From: Nitrospinota bacterium
GTDB taxonomy: Bacteria > Nitrospinota > Nitrospinia > JACRGO01
Direction of reading: 5' to 3'
NCBI GenBank assembly: GCA_016212295.1
Contig: JACRGO010000202.1
Coordinates: forward strand, 1 to 11,759
DNA: 11,759 bases
A program made the translations under genes and the position numbers. The notes beneath the pieces are model-generated. The model was not told the DNA's origin, made no database searches, and saw only the letters and a program-made list of their open reading frames with translations. Shown piece by piece: positions 6,019-11,759 of the stretch (position 1 is its first letter; every line of letters starts with the position of its first letter).

Positions 6019-6817
6019 ACCCCTGGAAGAAAAAAAAGATTCCGGCAAGGGCATAACCGAAATCCCTATACACCAGATTTCCACCGGCAGGTTTCAGCCA
6101 AGAAAAAACTTCCGCGAAGACAAAATGGAGGAAATGGTTGAATCCGTAAAAGAAAAGGGAATCCTCCAGCCCATCATTGTCCAAAAGTCTAAAAACGGAT
6201 ATGAACTGGTTGCGGGGGAAAGGAGATGGCGCGCAGCCCAGGCCGCCGGGCTGGAAAAAATCCCGGCCATGGTAATGAATCTCTCTGACATGGAAACCCT
6301 GGAAGTGGCGCTCATTGAGAACATCCATCGCCAGGATCTCAATCCCATAGAGGAGGCCAATGTCTACCACCGGCTGGGCGCGGAATTCAATCTCACCCAA
6401 GAGGAAATCTCCAAGCGGGTGGGAAAGGAGCGCTCCTCGGTTGCTAATTTTCTCAGGCTTTTGAAACTTCCACCGGAAATCAAGAAAGACATCGCGGAAG
6501 AACGGATGACCATGGGCCATGCGCGCGCCCTGCTTCCCCTTAACCCGCACGAGCAAATTAAACTACGAAACGCGATCCTCCAAAAGGGATTATCCGTCCG
6601 CGAGGTGGAGTCCAGGATCAAGCACATAAAACCTGGCAATTCCAAACCGGTGAAAAAGGAAAACGAATTGCATTTGAGAACCATTGAGGATGGCATGAAA
6701 AAAACCTTGGGAACAAAGGTCTCCATTCTCCAGGCCAAAAAAGGAGGAAAAATCGTCATTAATTACCATTCTGACGAAGAATTTGAAAGAATTCTGGAGT
6801 TTTTCTCTATAAAATAA
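5969..6817 (+). CDS. parB: Chromosome-partitioning protein ParB (Spo0J/Noc-type CTPase clamp)
   Basis: The 282-residue protein opens with KKGLGRGLGALIP, the conserved ParB N-terminal peptide that stimulates ParA ATPase. The ParB/Srx CTP-binding domain carries GERRWRAAQAAGL from residue 83 and ENIHRQDLNPIEEA from 117, the two CTP motifs. A helix-turn-helix (about 142-165, LTQEEISKRVGKERSSVANF) reads parS. The C-terminal 50 residues form the dimerisation domain with a basic linker before it. The start at ATG 5969 is fixed by the conserved N-terminus. AAGGA at 5953-5957 is a plausible ribosome binding site and lies inside parA. The partner sites are the two parS palindromes near rsmG. Translation is probably coupled to parA through the overlap. 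Confidence 0.95.
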   Translation: MLKKGLGRGLGALIPFEPLEEKKDSGKGITEIPIHQISTGRFQPRKNFREDKMEEMVESVKEKGILQPIIVQKSKNGYELVAGERRWRAAQAAGLEKIPAMVMNLSDMETLEVALIENIHRQDLNPIEEANVYHRLGAEFNLTQEEISKRVGKERSSVANFLRLLKLPPEIKKDIAEERMTMGHARALLPLNPHEQIKLRNAILQKGLSVREVESRIKHIKPGNSKPVKKENELHLRTIEDGMKKTLGTKVSILQAKKGGKIVINYHSDEEFERILEFFSIK

Positions 6818-6822
6818 TTCTT

Positions 6823-6827
6823 GGAGG
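6823..6827 (+). promoter_or_regulatory. Shine-Dalgarno that sets the bactofilin start
   Basis: GGAGG ends 5 bases before ATG 6833. It decides for this start over a TTG at 6821 that would overlap the Shine-Dalgarno sequence. Confidence 0.7.
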
Positions 6828-6832
6828 CTCTT

Positions 6833-7258
6833 ATGCGTAACTTCAAAAACGATGCAACTAATTCCGAAAAGGAAATCATCGCCATCTTGGGCGAGAAAAC
6901 TGAGTTCAAGGGGACCCTTACCTTTGTGGGCACTACCAGGATTGACGGGAAATTCGAGGGGGAAGTGGTTACCAAGGACACCTTGATAGTGGGGAAAACG
7001 GCCAATATCAAGGCGGAGATTTCCGCCGGGACCATTGTCACCCAGGGAAAAATTCACGGAAATCTCGTTGCCTCCAAGAAAGTGGAAATAAAAGAGGGAA
7101 GCGAATTGATCGGAAATATAAAAACCCCCTCATTGCACATTGAAGAAAACGCCATATTCGAAGGGAATTGCGAGATGATAAAAAGGGGTCCGAAATCCAA
7201 GGCCGACTCCGACAGTCCCGCAATCCATCATGGCCCCGAAAAAGAGGCGGGGAAATAA
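6833..7258 (+). CDS. Bactofilin family cytoskeletal protein
   Basis: The 141-residue protein has a central domain (about 18-115) of short repeating units rich in alternating Gly, Val and Ile (FKGTLTFVGTTRIDGKFEGEV, LIVGKTANIKAEI, IVTQGKIHGNLVASKKVEI). This is the right-handed beta-helix of bactofilins (DUF583), which polymerise without nucleotide into membrane-associated or cytosolic filaments. The flanking tails are charged and look disordered, as is usual. It begins 15 bases after the parB stop, so it is very likely in the parAB operon. In Myxococcus xanthus, bactofilins BacNOP are encoded with and position the ParABS machinery through PadC. No PadC-like gene is visible here. A similar tethering role is inferred from position only. 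Other bactofilins act in cell shape or stalk formation, so that is an alternative. Confidence 0.9.
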   Translation: MRNFKNDATNSEKEIIAILGEKTEFKGTLTFVGTTRIDGKFEGEVVTKDTLIVGKTANIKAEISAGTIVTQGKIHGNLVASKKVEIKEGSELIGNIKTPSLHIEENAIFEGNCEMIKRGPKSKADSDSPAIHHGPEKEAGK

Positions 7259-7336
7259 GTAAACACGGCGATTTTTAGTAACTTATCAAAAAATTGAGAT
7301 GAAACGCGCCTTAATATTCGCAATGGAAATGGCGTA

Positions 7337-8026
7337 ATGCAGCCACATGAAACCGGAAAACTGTTCATAGTCGCCACTCCCATAGGAAATCTTGAGGACA
7401 TAACCTTACGCGCCTTGAATGTCTTGAAAGAGGTGGACGTTATAGCGGCGGAGGACACCAGGCACACAAGGAAATTGCTGCAACATTTCGGGATTTCCAA
7501 GAGGGTGACAAGTTATTACCAGAACAGGGAAACCGCCAAGGCCGGGGAGTTGTTGAAGCTCCTTCGCTCCGGCATGTCAGTGGCCTTGGTCTCGGACGCA
7601 GGAACCCCTGGAATTTCGGACCCCGGCTTCGTGGTCATCCGGGAGGCCCTGGCGGAGAATATAGAGACTATTCCTATCCCCGGGGTTTCATCGGCCATCG
7701 CGGCCTTGTCGGCCTCCGGACTTAAGACGGACCGCTTCGTTTTCGAGGGGTTTCTGCCTCGCAAGGAAGGGAAAAGGGCCAAGCGCCTTCAGCTCCTGGC
7801 GGAGGAGGAAAGGACGGTAATCTTTTTTGAGTCACCTCACCGCGTACTTGAAACACTAAGGGAATTAGCGGCGTTTTTTAACGGAAGGAAGATCGTCATT
7901 GCCCGCGAAATAACAAAAAAGTTCGAGGAGTTCATACGGGGGACCCTCCCGGAAGCGCTGGAGGGCCTCGAGGAGCGGAAAAATTTCAAGGGCGAGTTCA
8001 CTATAATCCTGGAAGGAAAACCATGA
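7337..8026 (+). CDS. rsmI: 16S rRNA (cytidine1402-2'-O)-methyltransferase RsmI
   Basis: The 229-residue protein is a tetrapyrrole-methylase-fold enzyme that 2'-O-methylates C1402 in the decoding centre of 16S rRNA with SAM. Diagnostic motifs are LFIVATPIGNLEDITLRA from residue 9, AEDTRHTRKLL near 38, ALVSDAGTPGISDPGF near 83, PIPGVSSAIAALSASGL near 113 and FFESPHRV near 163. It is shorter than the roughly 280 residues of E. coli RsmI, because it ends at the catalytic core with FTIILEG and lacks the C-terminal helical extension. Shorter forms occur in many bacteria. Its stop codon overlaps the pyrE start (ATGA), so the two are co-translated. It starts 78 bases after the bactofilin gene, and no good promoter or ribosome binding site is evident in the gap. 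Confidence 0.93.
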   Translation: MQPHETGKLFIVATPIGNLEDITLRALNVLKEVDVIAAEDTRHTRKLLQHFGISKRVTSYYQNRETAKAGELLKLLRSGMSVALVSDAGTPGISDPGFVVIREALAENIETIPIPGVSSAIAALSASGLKTDRFVFEGFLPRKEGKRAKRLQLLAEEERTVIFFESPHRVLETLRELAAFFNGRKIVIAREITKKFEEFIRGTLPEALEGLEERKNFKGEFTIILEGKP

Positions 8027-8601
8027 ACGGCATAAGGACCCGCTTGCTGGCCATTTTGATCGAGAAGTCCTTCCTCTATTCCAAGGAGCCGGCCTATAAA
8101 TTACAGTCAGGCAAGCTAAGTTGCTTTTATATTAACTGCAAGACCACCACCCTTAATCCGGAGGGCATGAGTCATATCGGCCGCCTGCTCTATGAAAATT
8201 TCATCCGTGGGAAAGGCATCCAGGCGGTTGGAGGGCTTACCCTCGGGGCCGATCCCCTTGCCTTCGCAGTGGCCATGCACAGCTTCGCGCAAAAGGACCC
8301 TGTGCGCCCCTTCGTGGTCCGGAAAAACCCCAAGGGACATGGACTGCAAAAATGGATCGAGGGAGAGGTCTTCGAGGGAGACCGCGTGGCGGTTTTGGAT
8401 GACGTGGTCACCACAGGGGAATCCACCATCAACGCCATCCGGCGGTCCAGGGAGTCCGGCCTGGAAGTCAAGTTCGCCGTCTGTCTGGTGGACCGTGAAG
8501 AAGGCGGCAGGGAGGAAGTCCTCAAGGAAAACGTGGAGCTTTTTTCCCTGTTCACCAAAACTGAACTTTTTAATTTCCATAATGACTCTTTAAAAAGCTG
8601 A
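8023..8601 (+). CDS. pyrE: Orotate phosphoribosyltransferase PyrE
   Basis: The 192-residue protein joins orotate to PRPP to form OMP in de novo pyrimidine synthesis. The PRPP-binding loop reads [13 protein letters not shown] at residues 122-134. The substrate loop RKNPKGHG (100-107) with its catalytic lysine region and the N-terminal [16 protein letters not shown] (25-40) match the bacterial class with the FYINCK/FYVDCK-type sequence, and [10 protein letters not shown] (71-80) is also conserved. It starts inside the rsmI stop codon (ATGA overlap), so expression is linked to rsmI. No attenuator or PyrR-type leader is seen. Length is within the normal family range. Confidence 0.93.
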   Translation: MNGIRTRLLAILIEKSFLYSKEPAYKLQSGKLSCFYINCKTTTLNPEGMSHIGRLLYENFIRGKGIQAVGGLTLGADPLAFAVAMHSFAQKDPVRPFVVRKNPKGHGLQKWIEGEVFEGDRVAVLDDVVTTGESTINAIRRSRESGLEVKFAVCLVDREEGGREEVLKENVELFSLFTKTELFNFHNDSLKS

Positions 8602-8617
8602 TGGAAAAATTTATAAT
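8589..8617 (+). promoter_or_regulatory. Putative accB promoter
   Basis: TTTAAA (8589-8594), a 17-base spacer, and a perfect TATAAT (8612-8617). It begins within the last codons of pyrE. Transcription would start at about 8624, giving a leader of only about 10-25 bases before the accB start codons. This would make accBC a separately started unit. Confidence 0.5.
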
Positions 8618-8647
8618 GATTGCTCAACTTTATGGATGAAAAAAACC

Positions 8648-9100
8648 ATGGATGAAAAAGAAATTAAAAAACTCATATCGCTTTTCAGTAAACACCCCTT
8701 CCTTACCGAACTGGAAGTGGAGGAGTCCGGCAAAAGGGTCCGCTTGAAAAGAGGAGAGCCCGCGCATCACGCCGCCACGGAAACCGCCTGCGTCATGAAC
8801 ATACCCGTGCCCCATCATGAAGAGCCCCTGGCCCCAGCGAAACAGGAAACAAGGCACAATGTCCTGAAAATCGAATCACCCATGGTGGGGACCTTCTACC
8901 GGTCCTCGTCCCCCAATGCCAAGCCCTTCGTGGAGGCAGGCGACCTGGTGCGCAAGGGAAAGGTTGTATGCATCATAGAGGCCATGAAATTGATGAACGA
9001 GATTGAATCGGACGTTGACGGAAAAATCCTGGAAATCCTTCCCCAAAACGGACATCCGGTTGAATACGGCGAACCCTTGTTCCTCTTAGAACCTCTCTGA
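8648..9100 (+). CDS. accB: Biotin carboxyl carrier protein of acetyl-CoA carboxylase (AccB)
   Basis: The 150-residue protein carries biotin between the carboxylase (AccC) and the transferase (AccAD) in the first step of fatty acid synthesis. N-terminal [26 protein letters not shown] is the family helix and strand. A linker rich in Ala, Pro and His covers about 40-72. The biotinyl domain begins [13 protein letters not shown] near 77 and has [10 protein letters not shown] with the biotinylated Lys114. Start choice is uncertain: ATG 8648 gives the canonical MDxKEI N-terminus, and in-frame ATG 8636 adds MKKT. A third ATG (8632), out of frame, opens a 7-codon ORF that ends at 8655. No Shine-Dalgarno sequence is present. 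Its stop overlaps the accC ATG by one base. Confidence 0.93.
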   Translation: MDEKEIKKLISLFSKHPFLTELEVEESGKRVRLKRGEPAHHAATETACVMNIPVPHHEEPLAPAKQETRHNVLKIESPMVGTFYRSSSPNAKPFVEAGDLVRKGKVVCIIEAMKLMNEIESDVDGKILEILPQNGHPVEYGEPLFLLEPL

Positions 9101-10434
9101 TGTTCAAAAAAGTCCTCATTGCCAACAGGGGCGAAATCGCCCTGCGAATAATCCGAGCCTGCAAGGAACTGGGAATAAAAACGGTCTCCATCCATTCCAC
9201 TGTGGACGCCGATTCCCTGCACGTCCGCTTTTCGGACGAGTCGTATTGCATCGGCCCGGCGGAGTCCTCCAAGAGCTACCTCAATATCCCGGCTATCATC
9301 AGCACTGCGGAGGTTTCAAACGCCGATGCCATTCACCCCGGCTATGGCTTCCTGGCGGAAAATCCGGATTTCGCTGAAATCTGCGAAAACTGCAACATCA
9401 AATTCATCGGCCCGCCCTCCGGCCAGGTAAGGGCCTTTGGGAACAAGGCCAAGGCAAAGTCCCTGATGGAAAAATTCGGCGTGCCGATAATCCGTGGATA
9501 CCACGGCGATGGGGACCCGAAAAAAAACGCGCAAAAGCTGGCGGCGGAAATCGGCTACCCCTTGCTGATCAAGGCCGCTGCCGGCGGCGGCGGACGCGGG
9601 ATGAGGATCGCCAGGAACCAAAAGGAATTCGAGGACTACTTGCAAGTTGTCAGGACCGAGGCGGAACTGGCCTTCGGCAACGGTGAGGTCTATTTTGAAA
9701 AATACCTTCAAAATCCCAAGCATATAGAGATACAGGTCCTTTGCGACGAATACGGAAACGGTGTGCATTTAGGGGAGCGTGAATGCTCCATTCAACGCAG
9801 GCACCAAAAACTCCTGGAGGAGGCCCCTTGTTCCATCCTAAACGATTCCCTCAGGAAAAAAATGGGGGCTGCGGCGGTAAACGCCCTGAAATCAAATGGA
9901 TACAAAAACGCCGGGACCGTGGAATTTCTTCTGGATGAGAATGGAGATTTTTTCTTTATCGAGGTGAACACCCGGATACAGGTGGAGCACCCAATCACCG
10001 AGCAAGTGACCGGGATCGATCTCATTAAGGAGCAAATCAAAATAGCGGCGGGCGAAAAGCTGCAATTCACGCAGGATGATATAAAGATCAAGGGACACAG
10101 CATCCAATGCCGGGTCAACGCCGAACACCCTGAAACCTTCGTCCCCTCTCCTGGAAAAATCACCTCCTTGAATATACCCGGCGGACCTGGAGTGCGCGTG
10201 GACACCGGGATTTACGGGGGATATCAAGTCCTCCCCTTTTATGACTCCCTCATAGCCAAGCTGATCGTTTATGAAAAGGACCGCCCGGCGGCCATCGCGA
10301 AATTAAGATGGGCCTTGGAAGAATTCCATGTCGGGGGCATTCATACCTCCATCCCTTTCCACCTGAAAGTCATCAATCATCCGCAATTCCTCTCCGGTAA
10401 TTACAACACAGGCTTCCTGGATTCCAATTTTTAA
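9100..10434 (+). CDS. accC: Biotin carboxylase subunit of acetyl-CoA carboxylase (AccC)
   Basis: The 444-residue ATP-grasp enzyme carboxylates biotin on AccB using ATP and bicarbonate. The N-terminal [20 protein letters not shown] and [10 protein letters not shown] (79-88) are hallmark segments. The glycine-rich ATP loop [11 protein letters not shown] starts at Lys158. Conserved metal and catalytic residues are all present: Glu275, Glu288, Asn290, Arg292, Glu296 in the [14 protein letters not shown] motif, and Arg338 in [10 protein letters not shown]. Length matches the single-subunit bacterial form (about 445-450), not the longer pyruvate or propionyl-CoA carboxylase subunits. Its AccB-adjacent position supports acetyl-CoA carboxylase. 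ATG 9100 overlaps the accB stop (TGATG), indicating translational coupling. accA and accD are not in the window. Confidence 0.95.
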   Translation: MFKKVLIANRGEIALRIIRACKELGIKTVSIHSTVDADSLHVRFSDESYCIGPAESSKSYLNIPAIISTAEVSNADAIHPGYGFLAENPDFAEICENCNIKFIGPPSGQVRAFGNKAKAKSLMEKFGVPIIRGYHGDGDPKKNAQKLAAEIGYPLLIKAAAGGGGRGMRIARNQKEFEDYLQVVRTEAELAFGNGEVYFEKYLQNPKHIEIQVLCDEYGNGVHLGERECSIQRRHQKLLEEAPCSILNDSLRKKMGAAAVNALKSNGYKNAGTVEFLLDENGDFFFIEVNTRIQVEHPITEQVTGIDLIKEQIKIAAGEKLQFTQDDIKIKGHSIQCRVNAEHPETFVPSPGKITSLNIPGGPGVRVDTGIYGGYQVLPFYDSLIAKLIVYEKDRPAAIAKLRWALEEFHVGGIHTSIPFHLKVINHPQFLSGNYNTGFLDSNF

Positions 10435-10436
10435 GC

Positions 10437-10568
10437 GACTTGGAAATTAAAAATATACCGCGAAGACACAGAGACGCTGAGAAAAACATCTATTGAAATT
10501 AAAGATTTTTTTCTCTGCGCCGTTGCGCCTCCGCAGTAAATAAATGGTATTTTACTATTTGCCAAGTC
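10437..10568. repeat. Palindromic element after accC (132 bp)
   Basis: Outer ends GACTTGG (10437-10443) and CCAAGTC (10562-10568) are exact complements. Further in, AAATTAAAAATATACC pairs loosely with GGTATTTTACTATTT, and the inner arms 10458-10486 and 10508-10536 (CGCGAAGACACAGAGACGCT and the TCTCTGCGCC... side) pair at about 21 of 29 positions. The inner fold resembles 'cagagacgcagagaaaa' palindromes scattered in several bacterial genomes. It starts 3 bases after the accC stop, so it may also serve as the end structure of accBC mRNA. No clean target-site duplication is seen. Confidence 0.55.
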
Positions 10569-10756
10569 CCTAAGAGTCCGCTGTAGGGAATACCTTGCCC
10601 TTCTTGCATCACTGCGAGGCTTCGCCGCAACCAAAATAAATTTCTATGTATTCAAACGTTCGATTTTCTGAACGTAATAATATAATGCCGAATTCCGCGC
10701 TACCAATCACCCCCCAACCCCGCGAATTACCACAAAAAAATCCCTCAAAAAAATCT

Positions 10757-10785
10757 TTGACTTTTCAATTTCCCCGTGCTAAATT
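10757..10785 (+). promoter_or_regulatory. Orphan sigma70-like promoter
   Basis: TTGACT (10757-10762), a 17-base spacer, and TAAATT (10780-10785), preceded by A-rich tracts. No convincing gene follows at once. The next real ORF on this strand is the cassette gene at 11067, about 275 bases on. It may be left from a lost gene or may now drive the cassette. Confidence 0.45.
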
Positions 10786-10956
10786 TGCGGCAAGGTCAAG
10801 CGGCATTGATTTATATCCGTGTCCTTCATCGTGGTCCGTCAGGAGTTCACAGTCCGGTCGACGGGCTTTAGGCTTATTACAGAGGAATTTATACCGGTCC
10901 GCATAAGACCCCTGAATAAATTAACGATGAATTGCAACTATATGATATTTAAGATA
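10786..10956. other. Intergenic stretch with no recognised gene
   Basis: Between the orphan promoter and the attC-like palindrome no convincing coding sequence is seen. An 86-codon frame (10646-10906) overlaps the promoter, has a low-complexity and unfamiliar translation, and has no ribosome binding site. CCGCATAAG (10899-10907) is the complement of CTTATGCGG (11021-11029), a short long-range inverted repeat. Confidence 0.4.
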
Positions 10957-11051
10957 TTCTAGCATATAAATTAGTCGAATCAATGGCAGGTTATACGGAC
11001 AGTAAAGCGGATTTCCGCATCTTATGCGGGTCATTCTAATTAATGTTAGAT
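10957..11051 (+). other. attC: Degenerate attC-like site bounding the cassette on the left
   Basis: The right end is a perfect R' core GTTAGAT (11045-11051, consensus GTTRRRY). The preceding CATTCTAATTAAT folds back onto CTAGCATATAAATTAGTCGAAT (10959-10980), starting with a TCTAGC that pairs with GTTAGA through one wobble. About 18 pairs form, and all unpaired bases (10966, 10970, 10975-10977) fall on the left arm, as extrahelical bases do in attC sites. The loop holds a small hairpin (CCGCAT/ATGCGG, 11015-11029). The left core is not a perfect RYYYAAC, so this may be a worn attC, an attI-like site or a secondary insertion site. Confidence 0.35.
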
Positions 11052-11054
11052 GCC

Positions 11055-11061
11055 AAGGGAG
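11055..11061 (+). promoter_or_regulatory. Shine-Dalgarno of the cassette gene
   Basis: AAGGGAG ends 5 bases before ATG 11067 and selects this start over ATG 11043, which lies before the cassette recombination point. Confidence 0.65.
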
Positions 11062-11066
11062 AGCCA

Positions 11067-11543
11067 ATGAGTAACGTTGAGTCCTTAGTCATTGGTGTAA
11101 TTAGCGGCATCATCACCGCTGCTGTTATTCATTTATTGCTTGTTCTGTTTGATAAGGTCTTGTTGCCTTGGTATCGGCAACTCGTATATCGCGGTGTAGA
11201 CGTACAGGGCAAGTGGGAAGAAAGTCTGGATTTTGGTAATGGAAATACCCAGATCACGACCATAGAGCTATTACAGAAAGCCCACGCGATAACAGGTTCC
11301 GCCACTATAGTGAAATCAACAAATGGGGAAATTACTAAAACGGAAATCATGTCGTTAAAGGGCGCAATAAAGGATCGCTTGTTTAACGGAACAATTATTC
11401 CAGTTGATAAGAAAAGGGTTGGAGTTATAACGGCCCTTCTTGAGATCATCGGTGATGGTTCAAAGATGAGGGGGTCGGTAAGCTGGTACGACGCAGCTGC
11501 GGCAAGAATTACGGCCAATCCGACTGAGTGGAGCAGACTCTAA
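11067..11543 (+). CDS. Integron-cassette protein: single-TM anchor plus beta-rich domain, unknown function
   Basis: The 158-residue protein has a hydrophobic segment at about 6-33 (LVIGVISGIITAAVIHLLLVLF), then a positively charged turn and YRGVDVQGKW (about 42-51). The remaining roughly 105 residues alternate short strands such as TTIELLQKAHAITGSATIV and RLFNGTIIPVDKKRVGVITALLEIIG. The G-x-W start, the I-x-G-x-A middle and the L-F-N-G-T-I repeats suggest a small beta-barrel with the N-terminus in the membrane, a plan shared by Cap15-type CBASS effectors and by other unrelated anchored barrels. This comparison is by architecture only. The ORF fills the cassette: it starts 21 bases after the recombination point and stops 4 bases before the attC. 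GC and codon use differ from the housekeeping genes, as is common for cassettes. No named family is recognised. Confidence 0.8.
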   Translation: MSNVESLVIGVISGIITAAVIHLLLVLFDKVLLPWYRQLVYRGVDVQGKWEESLDFGNGNTQITTIELLQKAHAITGSATIVKSTNGEITKTEIMSLKGAIKDRLFNGTIIPVDKKRVGVITALLEIIGDGSKMRGSVSWYDAAAARITANPTEWSRL

Positions 11544-11547
11544 TGGC

Positions 11548-11628
11548 ATCTAACAAGCGCTTCGAGACGGACTCGCTACGTCGGCGCTTCGCGCCGCCGT
11601 TGCTCGCCGCTCAAGCGCAGCGTTCGCG
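11548..11628 (+). other. attC: attC recombination site of the gene cassette
   Basis: R'' is ATCTAAC (11548-11554), the exact complement of the cassette's left end GTTAGAT (11045-11051). L'' GCGCTTCGAG (11557-11566) pairs with L' GCTCAAGCGC (11609-11618), leaving one extrahelical C at 11563, the hallmark that orients integrase binding. A central hairpin CGGCGC-TTC-GCGCCG (11582-11596) fills the loop. After L' come three bases and the GTT triplet at 11622-11624, where R' should be. It reads GTTCGCG instead of GTTRRRY, because bases after the G belong to whatever follows. The cassette thus spans about 11046-11622. Confidence 0.85.
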
Positions 11629-11650
11629 CCGCCTTCGGCGGCGCGAATGC
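11620..11650. repeat. GC-rich hairpin immediately right of the cassette
   Basis: GCGTTCGCGCCGCC (11620-11633) and GGCGGCGCGAATGC (11637-11650) pair at 13 of 14 positions plus one wobble, around a TTC loop. A second perfect stem, GCCGCC-GAA-GGCGGC, is at 11689-11703. No T-run follows, so a terminator is unlikely. The sequence to the window end is GC-rich and full of short hairpins, with GCGTTGACC (11652-11660) and GCGTTCGAA (11714-11722) resembling worn attC cores. Confidence 0.6.
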
Positions 11651-11759
11651 GGCGTTGACCCTTCGGTTCCTCCGCACTGTTTCGCTTCGCCGCCGAAGGC
11701 GGCTTGCGAACCAGGCGTTCGAAACCGGCCGCCAACCGGGCTTCAAGCCTGCGGCTTGC

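Noticed and set aside
7255-7286. A small hairpin (ATAAGT/ACTTAT) after the bactofilin gene as a terminator.
   Set aside because: The stem is only 6 AT-rich pairs with a 20-base loop and no T-run follows.
10432-10577. TAAG on both sides of the accC palindrome as a target-site duplication.
   Set aside because: The two copies are not at equal distances from the element ends, so it is likely chance.
10646-10906. An 86-codon open frame between the accC palindrome and the cassette.
   Set aside because: No ribosome binding site, unfamiliar low-complexity translation, and a promoter sits within it.
1-11759. CRISPR array, tRNA or rRNA genes.
   Set aside because: No regularly spaced direct repeats and no tRNA or rRNA hallmark sequences were found on reading both strands.

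Overview
The window looks like a piece of a Gram-negative bacterial chromosome of roughly even base composition, probably from an uncultivated lineage. The grounds are a SHOCT-tailed lipoprotein, a secreted M64 metallopeptidase, a chromosomal ParABS locus joined to a bactofilin, and an integron-type gene cassette. No gene fixes the phylum. A deltaproteobacterial, Nitrospirota-like or candidate-phylum origin is a guess.

Layout. (1) Positions 1-1600 are a decayed accessory zone: the last 40 codons of an IS630-family transposase, a near-200-bp imperfect palindrome, and a glycosyltransferase/GH130 locus collapsed by several deletions and frameshifts into one pseudogene. (2) Positions 1620-4190, minus strand, hold two envelope or secreted proteins: a lipoprotein with a C-terminal SHOCT-like segment and an M64 peptidase with an IPT/TIG domain. 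(3) Positions 4380-7260, plus strand, are the chromosome-segregation module: rsmG bracketed by two identical parS palindromes, then parA, parB (overlapping parA by 50 nt) and a bactofilin. (4) Positions 7337-10434, plus strand, are housekeeping genes packed tightly in pairs: rsmI-pyrE (4-nt overlap) and accB-accC (1-nt overlap). (5) Positions 10437-11759 are accessory again: a second palindromic element, an orphan sigma70-like promoter, and a textbook integron cassette (one ORF plus attC) with no integrase in view.

How the genes work together. ParA, ParB and parS form a complete centromere system, and the bactofilin next to it suggests a link between origin segregation and a polymer scaffold, as known in Myxococcus. 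RsmG and RsmI both methylate 16S rRNA. PyrE makes OMP for pyrimidine synthesis. AccB and AccC are the biotin carrier and biotin carboxylase of acetyl-CoA carboxylase.

The most novel content is at the right end: a cassette for a small membrane-anchored protein with a predicted beta-rich domain, flanked by a well-formed attC on one side and a degenerate attC-like palindrome on the other. This could be the edge of an integrase-less cassette cluster (CALIN). Several core genes (parA, the lipoprotein, accB) have a sigma70-like promoter only a few bases from the start codon and no clear Shine-Dalgarno sequence, which suggests leaderless or near-leaderless transcripts. No tRNA, rRNA or CRISPR array was seen.
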